A stretch of DNA of 64,000 nucleotides from Apostichopus japonicus. Taxonomy: Eukaryota > Echinodermata > Holothuroidea > Aspidochirotida > Stichopodidae. The notes under the pieces were generated by a model. The model had not been told where the DNA came from. It made no database searches and saw only the letters and a program-made list of their open reading frames with translations. Location of the stretch: positions 2,289,501 through 2,353,500 of the forward strand of contig NC_092576.1 of NCBI RefSeq assembly GCF_037975245.1, written 5' to 3'. This document shows, piece by piece, positions 60,741-64,000 of this stretch (position 1 is the stretch's first letter; every line of letters starts with the position of its first letter). Position numbers and translations under genes: made by a program.

Positions 60741-60850
60741 TGTTATGTTCCAAAAAAGTGGCGTCTGCATACGCGTATGTATATTCATATGTGGCGTATG
60801 TATACGAGTATGAATATTCAGTGTAATGTCATCAAGAACCATAAGGGGCG

Positions 60851-62352
60851 CAGGGGCGTAGCCAGGATTTTCAAAGTTGTAGGCACGACTATCTGAGCGG
60901 AGCGCCACCATCGCTTGGCGCGGAGCGTACAAGAAAATTTTTGGTTTTATAAAACCCCCAGATGGCCGGAAACGGCCCTTCCCGAGTGTTCATTCTGGTT
61001 CCCTGGCCTCATGCTAACTTGAGACACCTCTTTCAATATCACTTTTAAACCCCAAAACAAACGAGTTAAAATAGTACGTTATGCAATATTATACAACACC
61101 TTATTGTATTCTGATTTGATTGGTCAATTGCTCGTTTATTGCTTGCAAAATCCGCTCTATTCCACACTATGAAATAGAACCATGGGTTTATTCTTTTTTG
61201 GTAGCACTTTTTCAAAAGTAAGATCAGAGAAACCTGTCTGTTCAAAGCAATCTGTTGCATGAGTGCATTTTACCCTTCTTAATATATATATGTTGTATAA
61301 AACAAATATTGAATGGTTTCCATTCGTGCAATAGTGCAAATATTTCATGAGTTGGAAGATGTAATGTTCCATTCAACGAGGCGCAGCCGAGTTGAATGGA
61401 ACATTGCACTCATAACCATTCATTATTTGTATACCAGGCGCGTATCCAGGGCGGGCGTTGGGGGCGCGCGCCCCCCGGGTAAGGAAAAGAGGAGAGAAAA
61501 AAAGAGTAGTGTGTGTATGGACGCCTTAAACAATTGTACAATTGTGCTATATGGAACCAACTGTGGCTGGTCTTGAACTCGACCGAGTCGTCGGGGAACA
61601 TGACGTATTTCGGGAAGGGGCGACCGCCCCCCCCCCCGAGCAAATTTTCTTTATGACATCCCTAGTAATTTCAAAATAGACAATGCTTAGATGCAACTTA
61701 CAAGGCCTGGGAAGTGTCATTTCCAGCAATCTGGGAGGCATTTTCGGCCAAAAATTTTATTGTACGCTTCGCGCCAACTCATGGTGGCGCTTCGCTTAGA
61801 TAGTTTGCCTACAGGCTTCGACCCTCCCTTGGCAATTACTCGCTACACGCCTTTTCGAATTTGTAAAGCAAAGAGCAGATATAACATCATATCAGTGAGC
61901 ATTGAAATGCATGTTCCAGGATGAACAGCCTCAAAAACTGTCTATGTGTGTAGTCAAAGGCGTAGGAGCCAAATTGGATTTGGGGGCTGTAATGACTTGC
62001 CCGAAAAAAAGCCAAATTTTTTGCGCGCTTTGCGCGCGTTCAACATATCGATGCCAATATCATATAAGCAAGCATCGGTCATTACATTGCATGGCATCGT
62101 GTACCGCACGGTCCGTGAAAGTTGCACAGTATACCGCCGGATGCTAATGTAAACAACGAAATGTCTTATGTAGATGGAGAAAATTTAACCATATTCTTGC
62201 TACGCTCATTTCAATAGTTTTTCCTGTCTAGACTCTTAAACTCGTCCAGCAAGCTTATGGATTTTGAATTATGGGTGTTTAAAAAAAAAGATAACTTGGC
62301 CAAAAAAATTGTAGGCCCGGGCCTACAGTGCTACATACTGGCTACGCCCCTG
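60851..62352. mobile_element. nested hAT-like element
   Basis: It is bounded by CAGGGGCGTAGCCAGG and its inverse ending CTGGCTACGCCCCTG. It lies wholly inside the foldback transposon. A clear 8-bp TSD is not visible (AAGGGGCG versus GGGCGGCG). Further insertions inside it (61290-61437, and a CAGGCGCGTATCCAGGG start near 61436) make a nest. Confidence 0.6.
61290..61437. mobile_element. small foldback MITE inside the nest
   Basis: Ends TATAAAACAAATATTGAATG and its inverse around 61415-61436. The centre has a 15-bp stem, AATGTTCCATTCAAC against GTTGAATGGAACATT, around 61362-61405. Confidence 0.55.
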
Positions 62353-62469
62353 GGGCGGCGCTTCGGTATCAACTTTGATATTCCTAGGGGTACGCGTATT
62401 CAAACGACAATAATGGATATTCATACGCCACTTTTTTGTAGCTTGCGCTTTTCATCATCATCACAAGTT

Positions 62470-62655
62470 TTCAGTACATGATCGTATATGTTTTGATGTA
62501 CATCTTACGTTTTTAGTACATCATCGCATGTTATGATGTACATCTTAGTTTTTTAGTACATCGTATATGTTTTGATGTACATCTTAGTTTTTTTAGTACA
62601 TCATCGTATGTGTTTAGTACATGATCGTAAGTTTTTTAGTACATGAACGTATAAA
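62470..62655. repeat. tandem units in right arm of foldback element
   Basis: Repeats of AGTACATGATCGTATGTTTT type, inverse to those at 60585-60740. Several have drifted to a GATGTACATCTTA form, so this arm has amplified or mutated independently. Confidence 0.8.
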
Positions 62656-62784
62656 ATTAGATCATCATTAACATCATCATATGTTGTGGTCCTTTTCGCG
62701 TTCCATAAGTAACACGTCTTGTCGGTTATATGTAGTAACCGTAATATCATCCTTAGAAAACGTGACGTAATGAAGGTTTCCATG

Positions 62785-63119
62785 GATGTAAATGTAAATA
62801 AAATCTTATAAAGCGCACTACGCGCGATGCATCTGTGCGCTTTACAAACAATCTAGAAAATACAATGCCATAAAACAATAAAAAAACAAAAAAAAAACAG
62901 TAAATACATATTTTCCATCTACAGAAATATACAGGAATATGAGATCGAAAAACTATTAAAAGTACTGGTGAAGCGAAAAGCGATAAAACAGATTGACTAC
63001 AAAATCTACAATTTGAATGCTAAAAAGTGAAAATTCCAATTGAAGTTGGAACCTAAAAACCAACACGACAGAGCAATATAAAACAGATATAAACAGGAAT
63101 ATGAGATCGAAAAAATATT
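62785..63119. mobile_element. copy B-specific insertion with hairpin head
   Basis: It starts with a hairpin (TAAAGCGCAC, loop, GTGCGCTTTA) and includes an A-rich tract at 62878-62900. The sequence CAGGAATATGAGATCGAAAAA occurs twice (about 62932 and 63092). Copy A lacks the segment. It may be a SINE-like or non-autonomous element. Confidence 0.45.
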
Positions 63120-64000
63120 ATGGATTGGGGGGGGGGGTTATACAGTGGTTATACAGTGGCTTGAATTCAATGGTATAAATAATTATGCATGTATGTGCTC
63201 GGGTACGTGTTGTGTGTGTGTGTGTTCGGGGATAGGTACGTAGGTGTCGTTGACTATAGTGAGGGATTTGTCGAGAGCGGGGGAATGGGGTGGGGGATGT
63301 GTATTGGTGTAAGTGCTTTGAGTGCAGACAGTTTTATTGCTCAGGACTCGCAATATATTCGCCGCCTTCACAAAGAAAGGAAACACAAAAAGTACGATTA
63401 GAAACAATAAATATTTCATCAAGAGAAGAAAACATCTTGTTTTGGTTGTGGAGGAAGTGCAGAGCGACAATTTGTATTAGCCGAGTCGAAGGTTTTTGCA
63501 ATAACAGTTGGTGTGTTTCTCAAGAACTTTCATAACTTTATTAAATTTCATTATAGAATATATATAATACTATTTTATAGGTTCATAAATATTACAATTT
63601 GACGAGGCCGGTTGTTAGGAAATGCTACAGTACAGAAAGGAGCCAACGTGCTATAAGGAATGAACACCGGTTTGCTAAAGTTTGAATTATTTAGGCGGAT
63701 CGAAGAATTAAGCATAGCCTACTTCACCTACACGCACCTCCATCACAAGGATAGTAAGATTCCTTACATTGATTGGCCTCGTTATGAGATTATTATGATT
63801 TTCTCGTATTTCTGGTTATTGGAGGAAAGTCACTAATAGCACAATGTAAGTACGACGTAAGTGCAGCGTGTGTGTATACGTTCATTCCTCCCATGACAGC
63901 GTATGTACGGTACCCTGCGCAAAAGAAAATTTCTACCACATGCGTACGTCAGAACCATTCATGAATCTTGGGCGCGTGACAATAGAGGGCGCAGCTCTGA

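Larger units (their letters stand above)
60540..62707. mobile_element. foldback DNA transposon with nested insertions
   Basis: The ends TATGCAACGCGAAAAGGACC and GGTCCTTTTCGCGTTCCATA are inverse copies. The arms continue about 160 bp with the GATGATGTTAATGATGATC block and a set of 21-bp units, and include a third matching pair (60750-60800 and 62388-62440). It is flanked by AGTAAC at 60534-60539 and 62708-62713. Copy A shows the unoccupied sequence GAGTAACACGG at about 6612-6622. No transposase was seen. The centre is occupied by other elements (60851-62352). Confidence 0.8.
53113..64000. repeat. segmental duplication, copy B
   Basis: Partner of positions 1-7470. It begins just downstream, in transcription sense, of the exon at 52885-53090 and runs to the window end, where it still matches copy A (63860-64000 with about 7320-7460). 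It carries the same exon cassette on the minus strand. A Ty3/gypsy-like solo LTR, a 2.2 kb foldback transposon and an insertion at 62785-63119 have enlarged it since the duplication. Confidence 0.9.

Noticed and set aside
60576-60932. 118-codon frame with VHDRxFL repeats
   Set aside because: It is the translation of the 21-bp transposon-arm repeats.
1-64000. CRISPR arrays, operons or bacterial-type defence systems
   Set aside because: No spaced identical direct repeats, no bacterial gene packing. Spliced exons and animal transposons show a eukaryotic genome.

Overview
The window looks like invertebrate deuterostome DNA, most likely an echinoderm (my inference): AT-rich, intron-rich, full of small DNA transposons, with exons of a large NACHT/NLR family. 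That kind of NLR expansion is known from sea urchins, sea cucumbers and amphioxus. No prokaryotic signal was seen. Coding exons sit mainly on the minus strand, and all exon calls rest on reading frame, splice dinucleotides and phase matching done by eye.

Left part (1-18,745): one NLR gene, read right to left. A first coding exon (14688-14961) opens with an N-myristoylation-type start and a basic cluster. A 1.5 kb exon (12170-13695) carries the NACHT ATPase and winged-helix-like region. A 7.3 kb intron follows, holding about 1.75 kb of a 27-bp minisatellite, then four small exons (4619-4821, 3305-3381, 2037-2092, 1396-1515) encode one about 152-residue LRR-like module. All phases agree. The gene continues beyond position 1.

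Right end (52,885-64,000): a diverged duplicate of 1-7,470 with the same four-exon cassette plus the first exon of the next cassette. After duplication, copy A took a 5'-truncated LINE with a 10-bp target-site duplication (TSD). Copy B took a solo LTR with a 4-bp TSD and a 2.2 kb foldback DNA transposon with a 6-bp TSD that contains further elements. For the two copy B insertions, copy A still shows the empty site.

Middle (22,880-49,000): a C2H2 zinc-finger gene on the minus strand with four phase-compatible exons (48.6-48.9, 46.2, 26.3 and 23.5-25.4 kb). Its finger array has a 1-nt frameshift, an in-frame stop and two fingers lacking a zinc ligand, so it looks like a decaying gene or an assembly with indel errors. 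Its about 20 kb intron contains two Penelope-like element (PLE) fragments, one with a hammerhead-ribozyme-like core, further NLR-type exons at 37-40 kb, and several MITEs.

The rest (about 16-22 kb, 28-36 kb, 49-52 kb) is AT-rich non-coding DNA in which I found no supportable gene. The most interesting system is the NLR locus: a membrane-targeting N-terminus where a death-fold domain is usual, attached to a C-terminus built from a repeated four-exon cassette that is being duplicated and diversified.
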